Shown here piece by piece: positions 47,093 to 58,703 of a DNA stretch of 64,000 nucleotides. Numbering within the stretch: position 1 is the stretch's first letter; every line of letters begins with the position of its first letter. The position numbers and the translations under genes were made by a program. Under the pieces are notes generated by a model. That model was not told the origin of the DNA, did no database searches, and worked only from the letters and a program-made list of their open reading frames with translations. Origin of the DNA: Limnephilus marmoratus (lineage: Eukaryota > Arthropoda > Insecta > Trichoptera > Limnephilidae); the NCBI GenBank assembly GCA_917880885.1, contig OU862909.1, positions 29,322,851 to 29,386,850 of the forward strand, given 5' to 3'.

Positions 47093-47523
47093 CAATTGGG
47101 GAAGCGGGTATGGATACCGCCGCCCCGGGAACTATTTATTGGACAACCGACACCCCTGCCACAGGTCACCCCAAGTGGTTCGCTACGCTGTGGGATGAGG
47201 TTTGTCTAGGTCTTGGTGGCGGATACGTTTGCCCAACCACTGCGTGGCGGGCTGGATCAGAGGAGACTGATTGAGAGACCCTTTGACCTCTCCAGCCGGA
47301 TTCTCCCTGCCCTTCGCCTTGCACCGCAGTGTGAGGAATAGATTCATACGTCCATCACTCCTGGCCACACTGACCCCCAGATTCCTACCCACCCCTCATA
47401 CCTTTTTCCTTCCCATATCTTCTTTTTCCCTTAAATCCACACAGCATCCTCAAAGATGACATAAACCCCTGGGGAAATTGTATTCTTCGGTGCCTCCTGT
47501 GTGGAGCTAATGTAAAAAAAAAA
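47093..47523 (+). mobile_element. SINE-like family A, full length, next to the assembly gap
   Basis: It runs from CAATTGGGGAAGCGGGTATG to GTGTGGAGCTAATGTAAAAA. The middle is complete (CCACTGCGTGGCGGGCTGGA). The hairpin is decayed. Confidence 0.65.
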
Positions 47524-47529
47524 CCCCTC

Positions 47530-48225
47530 CCGCGTTCCATATATTTAGTCCCACTACATTCAGTTTTCAAGCAACTAGCGTGCAAGCTATTACAATTTTT
47601 TTATTAAAATTTTCATTTTTCACATATTACAAATATTCATTTTTCTATATTATAAGAACAACCAATCAAATCTGGTACCTAACATAGGTACCTAATTAAA
47701 ATATCTATGATTTAAAAAATCCGTAGACAATTCTGTTACAAAAAAAACAGCTGCCTGCTAAATTCAATTTCATCAAACCCGCGAACCGTCAGACGAGCGA
47801 AGTTAAAATAGTCGTAAAGTTTTCTGAATTTATCCAATTCTCAGCGTTATTTTCTTACTTTTTCTTTCCGTAAGAACCTTCTATGAAGAATTAGAAAACT
47901 GAAAAAAAAATTAATGAAATAGGTAAAGTCGTTCTGAAGTTATTGCGTGACCAAGGGAAACAAGGATTAATTTTTATATATAAATGGATGACATTTGTAT
48001 AGCGCAATTTTGTGTTATATCACTTCTCTGCTCTTCTCTACAGTAATTAATCTAGTAATCAGTTAAATTATTCCTATAGTGCTTGATCTAATAATATGAT
48101 GACAATACAAAGCAATGACAAGTATAATATAATATGATACAAAATGTACAATAACAGTGCTATTATATCACAGGACAATAATAATAACTAGCATGACGTA
48201 AAAAAATGTACAGTAATTTTAAAGC
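47530..48225. other. AT-rich sequence, nothing recognised
   Basis: No feature seen. Confidence 0.5.
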
Positions 48226-48232
48226 AATGATA

Positions 48233-48400
48233 AGGGGGCCTACATTAATTACGTGAGCAGTTTTTCTTCCAAACTAAACTCCGCCCGCCCCTTGGTGAGA
48301 TAAATTTGGGCTACTTCGTTTATTCTTTTCAAGTACTTGAGATTTTGCTGGACCGCCCCTCCCCCACTTTTTTGAGCTCACGTTATTAATGTATGCCCCC
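48233..48400. mobile_element. 170-bp GGGGGC-ended MITE
   Basis: It begins GGGGGCCTACATTAATTACG and ends CGTTATTAATGTATGCCCCC. The interior GTGAGATAAATTTGGGC is shared, in inverse orientation, with the copies embedded in both large repeat copies (46,227 and 50,614). Confidence 0.6.
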
Positions 48401-48529
48401 TAAGAGACCTACAAATAATCATTAGTAAGAGTGAACAATAATACAGAATTCTAGCGTTTTTAGTCTACGTATTATCTATGTGTGTTTATTTTTCATTATC
48501 ATTATTAAGATCGCTAAATGTATTTGAAA

Positions 48530-48717
48530 ATGTATTTTGAAGCCATAAGTATTTGAAATACAAATTACAAAATACCTCATCAGCAGGTAACTGAAATACC
48601 AATTACAAAATACATTTTTAGGAAGTAATTGAAATACAAATACAAAATACGTATTTGTATTTCAAATACGTACCTACCTATTTAAATTACAAGTATTTCA
48701 AATACTGCCCAGCCCTG
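48530..48717. mobile_element. AAATACGTATTTG-rich MITE, probable hAT end
   Basis: Dense inverted words (GTATTTCAAATAC, AAATACGTATTTGTATTT) and a terminus CAGTATTTGAAATACTTG reading outwards to CTGGGCAGTA-type sequence; the complement of the right end is CAGGGCTGGGCAGTATTTG. The left edge is unclear. Confidence 0.5.
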
Positions 48718-49069
48718 CGTGTAACCAATATGCGCCCGCGGCACGGTGTATTGGACGGACCCGGACGTACCTACGCTTGAAATTACCCTAGCGGGCCTGG
48801 AGATTCGATCTTTCCGCCGGGTTCATTTTAATTAATTCTGAAGAACGTGTTACTAATATTTAAGATGTTTCTAAATGAATACCTCCCAAAGTTATTCAGT
48901 CATCGTCTAGAAAAATCAAATCTGGTGCTCACCGCTAGCTTTATAGTTGAAAAACGGGTTATAATATATTAATAGTAAGGCATTGTTTTTAATCTTAAAT
49001 ATAAAGAACTTACATCCCCAGGGATTTGTTTGAAAAAAAAAGTTTTTATAGTTAGGAATTCGCCGGAAA

Positions 49070-49702
49070 CATAGACATCCAAATGGATAGACAAGCAGTT
49101 ACAGATGAGGGGTAAAACCAAACTATGGAGAGCAAAGGGGGGAAAGATGACTGTCATTCGTTGAACAATCAATCTGACAGTATATAGGCATCTCGCATTA
49201 CAATATCACCATTTAGTTCTTAAAAGCAAAATCTGCTTTGAATGAATAGACCTTTTTACATGGGAGCGCGAATTGCTTGCCACGTTCAAAACTTATTTGC
49301 TAAGGCCAAATGCTCGCCCCAAAAAGACTCGCGCCAATACACATATCAATTTTTTCTTGCCGTGTTTAGTTAAAACACTTTTACAAATGTTTCATAATTT
49401 ACTTACCCCTGTAACCAGCGACGAGCACATTGGAGTACCGCCCACATTCTCTATGTGCATATTGATACGTAGATATATTGTATAGCACAAGCTGCCGTTA
49501 TTTCGTTAAATGTATGGATGTCAGCTTCTCGCTGTTCACGGCAAGAATGATGACGTCACACATTTTAGATTCAAGCGAGGCTATATCCCCTCCCCATGGA
49601 GCGAGCCGGTTCCAAGGAGGAGCTACAGCCGGCGCCATGTGGAGGGGGAAATAATACGTTTTTATCACTTAGGGCAGGTCCAGATATATTCATATGTCCG
49701 TG
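49070..49702. mobile_element. 633-bp transposon-like insertion in repeat copy 2
   Basis: It is bounded by GCCGGAAA at 49,062-49,069 and 49,703-49,710. The same 8 bp occurs once, uninterrupted, in copy 1 at 45,322-45,329. The ends CATAGACATCC and ATGTCCGTG are short inverted repeats (CATAGACAT against CACGGACAT). An 8-bp duplication fits hAT or P-type elements. Open frames inside are short and unrecognised. Confidence 0.8.
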
Positions 49703-50613
49703 GCCGGAAATGATTAAAATGTGAGTTTTGAGCAAACAAAAATTATTAAAGTTGTGTACCGGCTTAAGGCGCCGCAACCGGGCTCAAAGGAGAGATATGA
49801 AATTACGAATATTAGAGGAACGCGCAAGCGATAAAATCGATGCGAAAATTGTGAAAATGTTTAATAAAACACGACTCGTTTAAAATAGAGAAACAATCTC
49901 GAGGGGGTTGTCTTAAACAGCATTTAAAGAAATACTGTGATTTTTTTTATACATACCTATAACTATAAAATAACTGAAACAAACGTGTTTATAATAATTT
50001 TTTAAGCATACTTTGCGATTTTTTTCTATCGAGGGAATTTTATATAATTTGCGTTTCGGCGCGGGGAATGTCTAGATATTATCTTCAAGAATAACATATA
50101 TTTTTTTAAGAGGTTTAAAACTTAACGTGTTTAATGGAGAAATGTAAGAAATCGGTAGAAATTCGGCGGCTTAAGTAGAATTTTTACCGTTTGCAAATAA
50201 AAATAATGAACACTGAAAAAACGAGGTACAAAAATGTGTTTTAGTAGATAAAATCAAATACTCTATTGGTAACATTTAGTTTTTTCAAACGAAAACGTGA
50301 GTGTATATCAGGTTTTCGTTTATAAGTGAAAGGAAAACTTATTTTTTGCAAACGTGAACAAGTTGTGGTAGTTTTTTTAAATTTCATATCACTTAATTTT
50401 GATAAAAGCTGCAAATTTATGAAGAAATAAAAGTTTACTTTAATTTAAATTTACATGTGGTTTTTGAAAATTGGCGTATTTATTTAAAGCGATAAATTTT
50501 AACAGTGAAACCTGCTATTTAAAACAGAAATGCAATTAATTAAATATTTGATTAAACCAAATGTGATGAGGAGAAATCACATGGAATGATAATACTGTTG
50601 ACTGTTGACACAC

Positions 50614-50812
50614 GGGGGCATACGTTAATTACGTGAGCCACCGCCATCTTTAAATAAAGATGGCGGTGCGTGAGCTCAAAAGGGGGAAGGGTCCAGCAAA
50701 ATCTGACGTTACTTGAAAAGAATATGCGAAGTGGCCCAAATTTATCTCACCAAGCGGGGGGGGAGGTCTAGATTGGAAGAAAACTGCTCACGTAATTAAT
50801 GTATGCCCCCCA
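50614..50812. mobile_element. GGGGGC-ended MITE inside repeat copy 2, with extra hairpin
   Basis: GGGGGCATACGTTAATTACG and CGTAATTAATGTATGCCCCC form the ends. A 14-bp perfect hairpin CACCGCCATCTTTA / TAAAGATGGCGGTG at 50,639-50,668 is absent from copy 1. Confidence 0.6.
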
Positions 50813-50963
50813 AGGAGGTTGACATAAAGTTAAAAAAAAAATTTTACTGTAGGTACCTAATCAAACCCAAAAAGAAGGAAGTTGACACCTTCGCATAAAA
50901 TAGAAAATCAATTTTTTCCTTACACCTTAGTCCTTTTGAAATTAATCGCGTAAAGTATTTTTT

Positions 50964-51004
50964 TTAATATACGGGTGCCACCCACCCAGTCTAGCTACGC
51001 CACT
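50964..51004. mobile_element. hAT-like terminus fragment
   Basis: The complement reads CAGTGGCGTAGCTAGACTGG. It follows the end of repeat copy 2 and precedes a C run of more than 20 bases at 51,053-51,077. Confidence 0.4.
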
Positions 51005-51156
51005 GCTTGCCGGGGCTCCAACCGAGGGCGTAAATAAGTGGGGAGGGTTCACACCCCCCCCCCCCCCCCCCCCCCCCAGCCATCCATCAGCCTCAGTGTT
51101 GCAACATCATTTGCACCAACTCTTTTATCAATACAATTTTCACAAATCTATCTAAA

Positions 51157-51344
51157 CAGGGTGTTAGGGTCGTTAGGGACGTACTTTAACCAGTGATTCC
51201 TACCATTATTTGGATTAAAAAATGTAAAGGAAAATTTGGTCTCCGGTGCCTTTTTTGCTCTTCTTTGTTTCAAAAATTTGAAAAATATCACCAGAGATCA
51301 AAATTTCGTTTACATTTTTCTTCGAGTCTTCTACTTAACTGTCC
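51157..51344. mobile_element. truncated copy of the 351-bp MITE
   Basis: CAGGGTGTTAGGGTCGTTAG is followed by ACCAGTGATTCCTACCATTA and part of the interior. The right arm stops after ATCAAAATTTCGTTTACAT and the outer right end is lost. Confidence 0.5.
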
Positions 51345-51855
51345 CCCTGAAAACCTCTATCGCTCACAAGGGGGCGTTATGGCCCACTTTGAGAAAGACT
51401 GTTTTATCCACCCGATACTTCGATCAATCGATAGCTTCCCAAATTTTGGTAGATGATTTTAAGAAATTAAAAATATTTTTTTTATAAAACCTATACATGT
51501 GGGACAAACGGTGAAATCTAGGTGGATTCATTGACTTTAAGAAAACCGAACCCCCAAATCTCTTTCACTCGAGTGGTTTAATTTGACATTTTGTAATGTT
51601 TCAAAAATAATAATAAATTTTTTATTAAATTGAAATTGAAGAAGTAGTATGGGTGATTTTTTTTTAATTGGTTAAACGATGTTGGCGACACTTTTGTGTT
51701 TCTTACTAATAATGGTTCCTGGCCCATCTCCATTGTTACTATTATCTATGGCAATCTTCCTCTGATTCTCATGCCTTCCACTTTGCCAGTGACATATACT
51801 TCTTCAGTTTAAAGTTCTCAGTTTGGCGAAAGGCATGACCACAGTATTCTGTGAG

Positions 51856-52197
51856 TTTTTTTTTTACGTGATCTCCACACAGGCCCTGAGGAAAATTATT
51901 TCCCTCACGGCCTATGTCATCTTTGGGGATGCCGTGTGGAAGGGTTTTTTTAAGGATAGGAAGGAGAGAAGAGTTCTGGGAAGGAAGAGGGTCTAAGGGC
52001 TGGGTAGGAATTTGGGGTTCAGTTGTGTCCTGGTCATCCACCTCCAAGACCTAGACAAACCTCACCCCGTGAACCCGGACACCCCTGCTAAATCACCAAA
52101 CGTAGCGAACCACTTGGGGTGACCTATAGCAGAGGTGTTGGTTATCCAATAAAGGTTCCCGGGGTGGCGGTACCCATTCCCGCCTCCCAAAAGTTGT
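51856..52197 (-). mobile_element. SINE-like family A, short subfamily, minus orientation
   Basis: Its complement has the 5' end CAACTTTTGGGAGGCGGGA, the shared internal deletion (TCCACCTCCAAGACC next to GTGTCCTGGTCA on the plus strand) and the hairpin with a single mismatch. Confidence 0.65.
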
Positions 52198-52636
52198 AGG
52201 CAGTATTTGATTTTGAAATGAGAATATGCATAGTGCTATTGGGAATTGGGATGTCATTTATCCAGTACCTACCCTCCCTAACCACATCAACTTGCTGGAA
52301 AAGCATTTTGAATTTGGAACACTGAAAAAAAAAAACCAAATTCGAGTACATTTGTTTTCCGAGAAACAGAAGAAGAATTATTGGGTCTACCTTGGAAACA
52401 ACTTGTTGGGAGTTGTTTGTGTTCATAATTTCGATTATGAACTAAATAGAAGGTTTTTCGACAATATCGAAAGTAAACAATATCATTTTATACTTATTTG
52501 TGTTGTTGTGGTGATAATTACCTAGAGATACCACAGTGGAACTATATTTGTGATTATGTTGTGTGCTTCTTCGCAGAGGTTCAGTGGTAAGTGATTGGTT
52601 ATGCTTATTTCTTGCATCCATTGTTTTCCTTACACT

Positions 52637-52799
52637 TAGGGAACGTACCCATACTACGTGACACATTTAGGGTGGGGGGGGGTCTTCAAAATGTCACGCT
52701 TGGTACAAATGAGCGGCGGGTTGCTTAGGTTTTTGGTCACCGGGAGGGGGGGGGGTTAAAAATTGCAAAAAGTTGGTCACGTAGTATGGGTATGTTCAC
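52637..52799. mobile_element. second copy of the 160-bp MITE
   Basis: It begins TAGGGAACGTACCCATACTA, with an inverted right end TAGTATGGGTATGTTCAC that has point changes. The interior (CACGCTTGGT, GAGCGGCGGG, poly-G) matches 42,169. Confidence 0.6.
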
Positions 52800-52852
52800 T
52801 TATTGTCACCCAATTCCAGCAAAAACCATTTCATTTTGGTTCATTGTTTTTT

Positions 52853-53188
52853 TTATTCTTTGCGGAGACGGTTTATGATTAAGCTCTCCCATTCCTTCCA
52901 GTGTTGGGATTTGACCCACCTCACAATATGTAATTTGGTGTGGCAAGCTGCTACTCCTACGGCCGGCTCGGATCCCGCAAGTGGTGCTTTCGCCCCTTTC
53001 CTTGCTGGTTCGTCAGCCTGCTCGTTGCCCTCAATACCCTTGCGTCCTGGTACCCATATCAGGGTTATTTTATTGATAGCGAGTTCTGTAAGAACAGTCC
53101 TGCATTCCATCACCAGTCTGGAGTCGCATTGGTTACTTTCCAGTGTCATTAGGGCTGCCTGGCTATCAGAACAAATGGTTATGTTGGT
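52853..53188 (-). pseudogene. RNase H domain fragment of an I/LOA/R1-type LINE, inactivated
   Basis: On the minus strand the frame starts after a TGA and reads TNITICSDSQAALMTLES...LIWVPGRKGIEGNEQADEPARKGA...HIVRWVKSQHWKEW. CSDSQAAL carries a catalytic Asp and GNEQAD the last acidic residue. The usual GHxG histidine is Arg, so activity should be lost. RNase H is found in I, LOA, R1 and related LINE clades. Both ends are truncated; on its right it abuts a SINE-like copy at 53,222. Confidence 0.65.
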
Positions 53189-53221
53189 TCAATGTTAGTA
53201 TTTAGTCCATTTCCAAGTTTA

Positions 53222-53660
53222 CAATTTGGGAAGCGAGTATGGGTATGGTACGGGAACCATTTATTGGACAATCAACACCCCTTCCATAGGACAAGTGGTT
53301 CGTTACATTTAGTGACTTAGCAGGGGTGCCCGGGTAAATGGGGTAAGGTTTGTCTAGGTCTTGGCAGCAGGTGCGTTTGCCCACCTACTGCGTGGCGGAG
53401 CGGATCGAATGAGACTGGTTGAGGGAGACCTTTTGACTTCTCCAGCCGGACTCTCTAGACCCATCACCTTGCATCCCAGTGGTTCTCGACACACTGACCC
53501 CAGATTCCTACCCAACCCTCATACCTTTTCCCAGAACTTCCTCTCCTTCCTTTCCCTAAAAAGACCCTCCACATAGCATCCTCAAAGATGACATAGGAGC
53601 CGAAAGAAATTGTTTTCCTCAGGGCCTGTTGTTTCTGTCTGGAGCAATTGTAAAAAAAAA
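53222..53660 (+). mobile_element. SINE-like family A, full length
   Basis: It runs from CAATTTGGGAAGCGAGTATG through CTACTGCGTGGCGGAGCGGA to a decayed hairpin and CAATTGTAAAAAAAAA. It lies immediately beside the RNase H LINE fragment. Confidence 0.65.
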
Positions 53661-53664
53661 TCAG

Positions 53665-55010
53665 AGTGTGCAATTCACAGGCGGTAGAAGTGAAACTAGA
53701 GAGTTGCTAGACGTCGCTTTCTTTTGCCTGTTTATTTTAAAGTGGTTTGAAGATTGGATATTGATTTCACAAAAATAAAAACATTTATTTTTTTTGGATT
53801 TTGTAGGATTCAAACCTCCATTCGCTAGATATCTGTCTCTCTGGATGCTGAGACTTGTTAAGCGCCTTACCCGCTATCGAATGCCCATACCTTGCCCGCT
53901 CTCCATAGAGAGAAAACAAATGGCCTTATATTTAAACGCCCGGGGTCTACGGGGTATTTGGAAAAAAAATAAAACAAAGGGTTCATATTTTATATTTTGT
54001 ACCAAACTTATTTTTCATTACATAACTGCAGTACAAAGAACCAAAAAAAAAATTTTTTTTTAAACATATGTGATGTGTTGGTTAAAAAAATACAAGGGGA
54101 AAATAACACTTTTTCTGGATAAAATCAGAATTCTTGTTGACTTACTTGTATTCATAGAGTTGAACTTTTTTTTCATTTTTGTCAGTTATACGCATTTTTT
54201 AATAATAAACAAACGTTAAAAGGTTAGATTACTGAAAAAAAAAATTAGTAAAATTTAAAAAAAAAATGGTTTTAGGTTTGTTTTATGATTTTCAATGCAT
54301 TTTAGCGGGCTAATAACCATTTTTAAAAAAATAAATTTAAATGCAGTTATCATTTTCTTTGCAAGACGCAACTTTTGAGACCCCGGGCGTTTCTGAATTC
54401 AAAAGTTGAAATAATTGACACACGCTACTATTGAAGGCCCACACCGATGCGCAAATTTACCACATTATATTAGAACCGACGACCCGCCAAATAATAAATT
54501 TTAGTGATGAATTTCAAATCACTAATGGGGCTAAAGAAGTTTCACTTCAAAAAGTGCATTAGAAGCTGTAATTCGTAAGCAGTTTCGAATGCAACAGGCA
54601 GAGTTGTTGGTTTTGTTTTGTCAACCTGTTTTGGATGCTTAGCTCTTCCAGAATGTATATGGTGCACCTGGCTATCCATGGAAACCGGAGTATTCTTGAA
54701 ATCCTGATACCTTAATCTAAGCATTCAGAACAGATACGTGAAGAGTACTTACCAGGTTATTCGATCCAGTTACTAATCAAAGCTAAACATTCATAGGTAT
54801 AAATTCTGATATGAAGAATGTTCATGCCACCCCGATTTTTTATAAATAAGAAACGCCAATGTATTTTTGATCAATGATTCTTTAATCATTTTCCATTTTA
54901 TTATCGAACGAAGAATTAATTTAACTTACACTAATAGATGCCTCCACAATTATGTTAAACATAAAATAAATACAATCGAAAAATTTGCTATAAAAATAAT
55001 ATATAGCCAA
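53665..55010. other. AT-rich sequence, nothing recognised
   Basis: No feature seen between the family A copy and the pogo-like MITE. Confidence 0.5.
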
Positions 55011-55017
55011 ATGGATA

Positions 55018-55220
55018 GTGAAACTCCCTTAAGAAGTTTTCAAAGGGACCGGAAAAAAATACTTCCCACCCGACCCATGAGCTTGTTTACAGGAAAATGT
55101 ACCATTACTATACATTCGTACGATGTATGAGGTGTACCTGTGGGATATATTGGGCCATTCAGTCTTCAAGGGACCGAAAAACCAAACTTCTTAAGTGTAA
55201 AATCTTCGAGGGTTTCACTG
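55018..55220. mobile_element. pogo/Tc1-like MITE with TA flanks
   Basis: The left end GTGAAACTCCCTTAAGAAG follows GGATA and the right end GAGGGTTTCAC(TG) precedes TA. Inside each end lies an inverted AAGGGACCGGAAAAA / GGGACCGAAAAACC segment. Same family as 61,040-61,209. The open frame crossing it (54,867-55,130) is not a gene. Confidence 0.5.
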
Positions 55221-55578
55221 TACAAAAATTGATAGCTGAAAACTTGAAAACGATTCTAGAATTATTAATTTAATCAAACAATTCTGTTGGCCGCAAATGT
55301 ACTATTGTTCTCTATACTACATAGGTACGATAAAAGAAATGACTGTATGAAACCACTACATTGTCATACGTAAAGGTCGGTTTCGAAACCATTAGGTGAA
55401 ACGTATGAAAAAATAATGGTTTTGTACAATTTTTTAATTATGTAAGTATACAACACACATAATTATGTTTTATTTATTATATCGGTTTTTACAAAACTTA
55501 TAGGTATTATGTTTATTAATTGACTTACTAAAATTTATCTATTTAGGCATCCACTTTTTTAACTGATTTTCAAAATAT

Positions 55579-56248
55579 AGTCTGTCAAAAAAAGAGTAGA
55601 AAATATAAAAACTTGAACTACTAAATTTGTAGACTGGCAACACCAATTTAACTGTCAAATATTTTTTTGAAGTGCAATGACACTGAATGTATAGAGCACA
55701 GTAAACCACATTTTAAAAAACATTTTTTCTTCATGACATAAAATTGATTAAAATGTGATTTATAAAGCGATTTGCTTTAATTTAATTTAACATAAATTTG
55801 AATTTAACAATAGATAGAAAGGAAGAATCACTAATGGTGAGTTTAGTAACACTACTTTTAGATCTGAATGAGTTAAATATATTCAGATCTAAAATTAGAG
55901 ACATGATCTAAAGCCCAGGCAACGCTAGGTACTTTATCTAGTATTAAATAAGTGAGCAATTTCTAAACTGTGCTTTATATTTTATTACATTATAGTTATT
56001 CTTCATTATGTTAACACAAAATTGCAAAGGTATAATAATAATATACCTATACGCAATTCTAATTTTGAAATCGGCGGGTATCTATACTGCAATGAAAAAA
56101 TATTTTTTCCACTATTATGCCTTTTTAATTTTTTATAAAAATGTAGGTTACACAGCTTTACTTTAACACCATGAGTTATGTGTTTAGTATTGCCATTTGA
56201 ACAACAAAGGCGCCCTCATATATTTTCTACTCTTTTTTGACAAACTGT
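55579..56248. mobile_element. shorter relative of the 1.4-kb TA-flanked element, opposite orientation
   Basis: The ends AGTCTGTCAAAAAAAGAGTA and TACTCTTTTTTGACAAACTG are flanked by TA. Subterminal segments (for example GTAGGTTACACAGCTTTACT and CTCATGAGT-type words at the right) match the left end of the 38.5-kb copy. About 700 bp of its interior is absent. A GGCAACGCTAGGTAC...CTAGT stretch near 55,918 resembles a Helitron 3' end. Confidence 0.6.
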
Positions 56249-56315
56249 ATCATGGCATATTGTACAGGATTTTTTTTTTAAGAGTGCATGTTTAAATGTA
56301 ATTGTGCAGATTCCT

Positions 56316-58014
56316 CGACTGTTGATCCCCCGACAGTTGGCCCCCTGCGCACTAAATAAGTCGATTTAGGGAATATATGTTATACACACTTACACAAAAT
56401 ATAACTGAGTGTCCCCGGAAGTGAAGAGAGGATGTACTGCCAAATAACCAAAGCATGAAACATATTTTCATTCAAATTCATCAAGAATAAAACTACTTGT
56501 CTATATACTGTATAAGCCGGCGTATAAGTACAAAAAATCGACACTGTAAAAAAATTCGTTTGATATCCATACTAACTTATTATTACCCACTCCGATCTAT
56601 CGCAAATATGCACTTTTTTCGTCTTAACCGGTCAGCAACGTAAGCAGATATATGCGTTAAAATGACGATAGCAGTCAAGTACAATAAGCATGTTTATACA
56701 TCAACACGTGTGTCTCCAGAACTAACTCCGTTATTGTTTTAGTGACATCCCTAAAACAAAAAGTAAAAGGTCTATAGTGAATCGTACTGTACACCTCTAT
56801 TCAAGTTGTCCATAGAAATACATAAAAAGAATATTCTGTCAGACGCCCGGTTGTCACATATTTTTACCTGCCAAATTGCGTACGGGCGGCTCGACATTGT
56901 TAATTTTTATTAAATATTTTTATTTGAAATGATAAAAAAGTGAGGTGACTAAAGTGTTTATTATACATTTATACAATAGAATAAGTATTGTTATTTACAT
57001 AATCTGTGATTTTAGTACCTTTTTCACATAAAAACATCACATGAGTCATTTTTTTAATGTTTGCATTCTAAATTTTAATATTTACAAATGTTAATATTTA
57101 TTTGTAATATAATAATTTGAAATCTTATTTTGTAACCTTTCTAAAACAGTTTTTACTATTCGGCTACATTCAGAAATGTTTCATGCTATTGTGAAGCGGT
57201 AATAACACAAAGTTTTCGTAAAACTGACATTTCGTTTGAGACATTATAAGTGAATATTTGCGATTTTCAGAGGGGTTAAACGAAATGTCAGATTTACAAA
57301 AACTTTGTGTTCTTTCCGCTTCACAATTAAACCTCTATAAATGAAACATTTCTGAACATAGCCGAATACTAAAAACTGTTTTTGAAAGGTTACGAAATAA
57401 GCTTACATTGTTTTATTACAAATAAATATTAACATTTGTAAATATAAAAATTTAGAATGCAAACATAAAAAAATGTAAAAATGACTCACAAGATGTTTTT
57501 ATGTGAAAACAGTACTAAAATCAAGGATTATGTAAAAAAAAAAACAATACTTATTCTATCGTATAAATGTATAATAAACAATTCAGTCACTTCACTTTTT
57601 TATCATTTCATACAAGAATATTTCATAAAAAAATAACAATGTCTAGCGCCCGTAGGCGATTTGGCGGGTAAAATATGTATCTACCGTGTATCTGACAGAA
57701 CAGGTCTTTTTATATTTCTATGGAACACTTAAATAGGGATGTGCAGCTTGATTTATTATCGACCTTCTACTTTTTGCTTTAGGGATGTCACTAGAACAAT
57801 AACGGAGTTATAACGATTTCTGTGGAAACACACGCGTTGACGTGAAAACATGCTATTGTACTTAACTGCTATCATTATATTATTGTATATATCCGCTAAT
57901 GTATTTGAGTGGTTAAAGGTATCTTTGAAGTCAATTATGTATAGGTTTGAAATTGGTAAATCCATAAAAAAATATAATTTCGGGGGGCCAGCTGTCAGGG
58001 GATCAACTGTCGGG
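56316..58014. mobile_element. 1.7-kb near-palindromic fold-back element
   Basis: The ends are CTCGACTGTTGATCCCCCGA and its inverted counterpart GGGGATCAACTGTCGGG. The arms are imperfect complements over many hundreds of bases, centred near 57,257. Examples: GTGACATCCCTAAAACAAAA near 56,742 pairs with GCTTTAGGGATGTCAC near 57,777, and GTGAAGCGG at 57,191 pairs with CCGCTTCAC at 57,316. No open reading frame of note. Drosophila FB elements have a comparable design (minirepeats in long inverted ends); relationship is not claimed. Confidence 0.7.
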
Positions 58015-58169
58015 TTACCATTTGTGCACACCGATAGTGGATCAAACGATTTCAAAATAGTTTAGAACACCCGTCCGCGGTCCTGTCTTACTCCTCCGAT
58101 ATAAACAAGAAACTTTTAAAAATAATTCTACTGTACCTGTACCTACGTAGAAAAAATAATAAAACATAT

Positions 58170-58175
58170 TTTATT
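58170..58175 (-). terminator. candidate polyadenylation signal of the MPN-domain gene
   Basis: An AATAAA hexamer on the minus strand lies about 530 bases past the stop codon. I saw no other AATAAA on that strand between the stop and here. This would give a 3' UTR of about 0.55 kb (58,150-58,703), which is AT-rich and free of recognised repeats. No transcript data support it. Confidence 0.3.
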
Positions 58176-58703
58176 GCTATGTATGTAAACTATGCATAGT
58201 AACTAATTAAAAATAATTAAGTAATGTCATCAATTTAAATATAATAAATTATATAAATTCAATAAAAATCTTACAAGCTAGAATACTCGGCAGTATAAGA
58301 AATGTTGTCCTTTCCCGGTACGTAATTTCTATGTATGCTTTTAGGAAACATTTTACAACGATTTTATGGCGCCTCTTAATCTCCAATGTTGGAAATCTCA
58401 ATACATAGAGATCTAATATAATACATGTTGTGAAATACACATAAAAGCAGATTGCCATATATCGGAATGTACATACAATATAAAATAACAATCCTGCAGA
58501 CATCACAAATTCGTTTGCAGGTTCAAAAAATAATTAAAAAATTCTCCATATTCACATCAACATGATGTATTGAACATATCATTGGAAAAATTTTAGAATA
58601 TTATATAATAGGAGTATATTTAAGACTAGTACATACTTCAAACCTACAACATGTTAATAATCGTATCTCATTATGTCAAAATAATTCAATTCAATTGAAA
58701 TCC

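Larger units (their letters stand above)
48718..50963 (+). repeat. large dispersed repeat, copy 2 (filled site)
   Basis: The same unit as 44,961-46,530 but carrying a 633-bp insertion at 49,070. Its left end abuts an AAATACGTATTTG-rich MITE terminus (CCCAGCCCTG at 48,717). Confidence 0.75.

Noticed and set aside
46421..47198. Frames of 177-224 codons
   Set aside because: They run through the 500-N gap.
51053..51077. Poly-C tract as a functional element
   Set aside because: Homopolymer beside a hAT-like terminus; similar runs occur in other MITEs here and are probably slippage products.
52226..52525. 99-codon plus-strand frame
   Set aside because: No recognisable domain, no splice context, crosses the junction next to a SINE-like copy.
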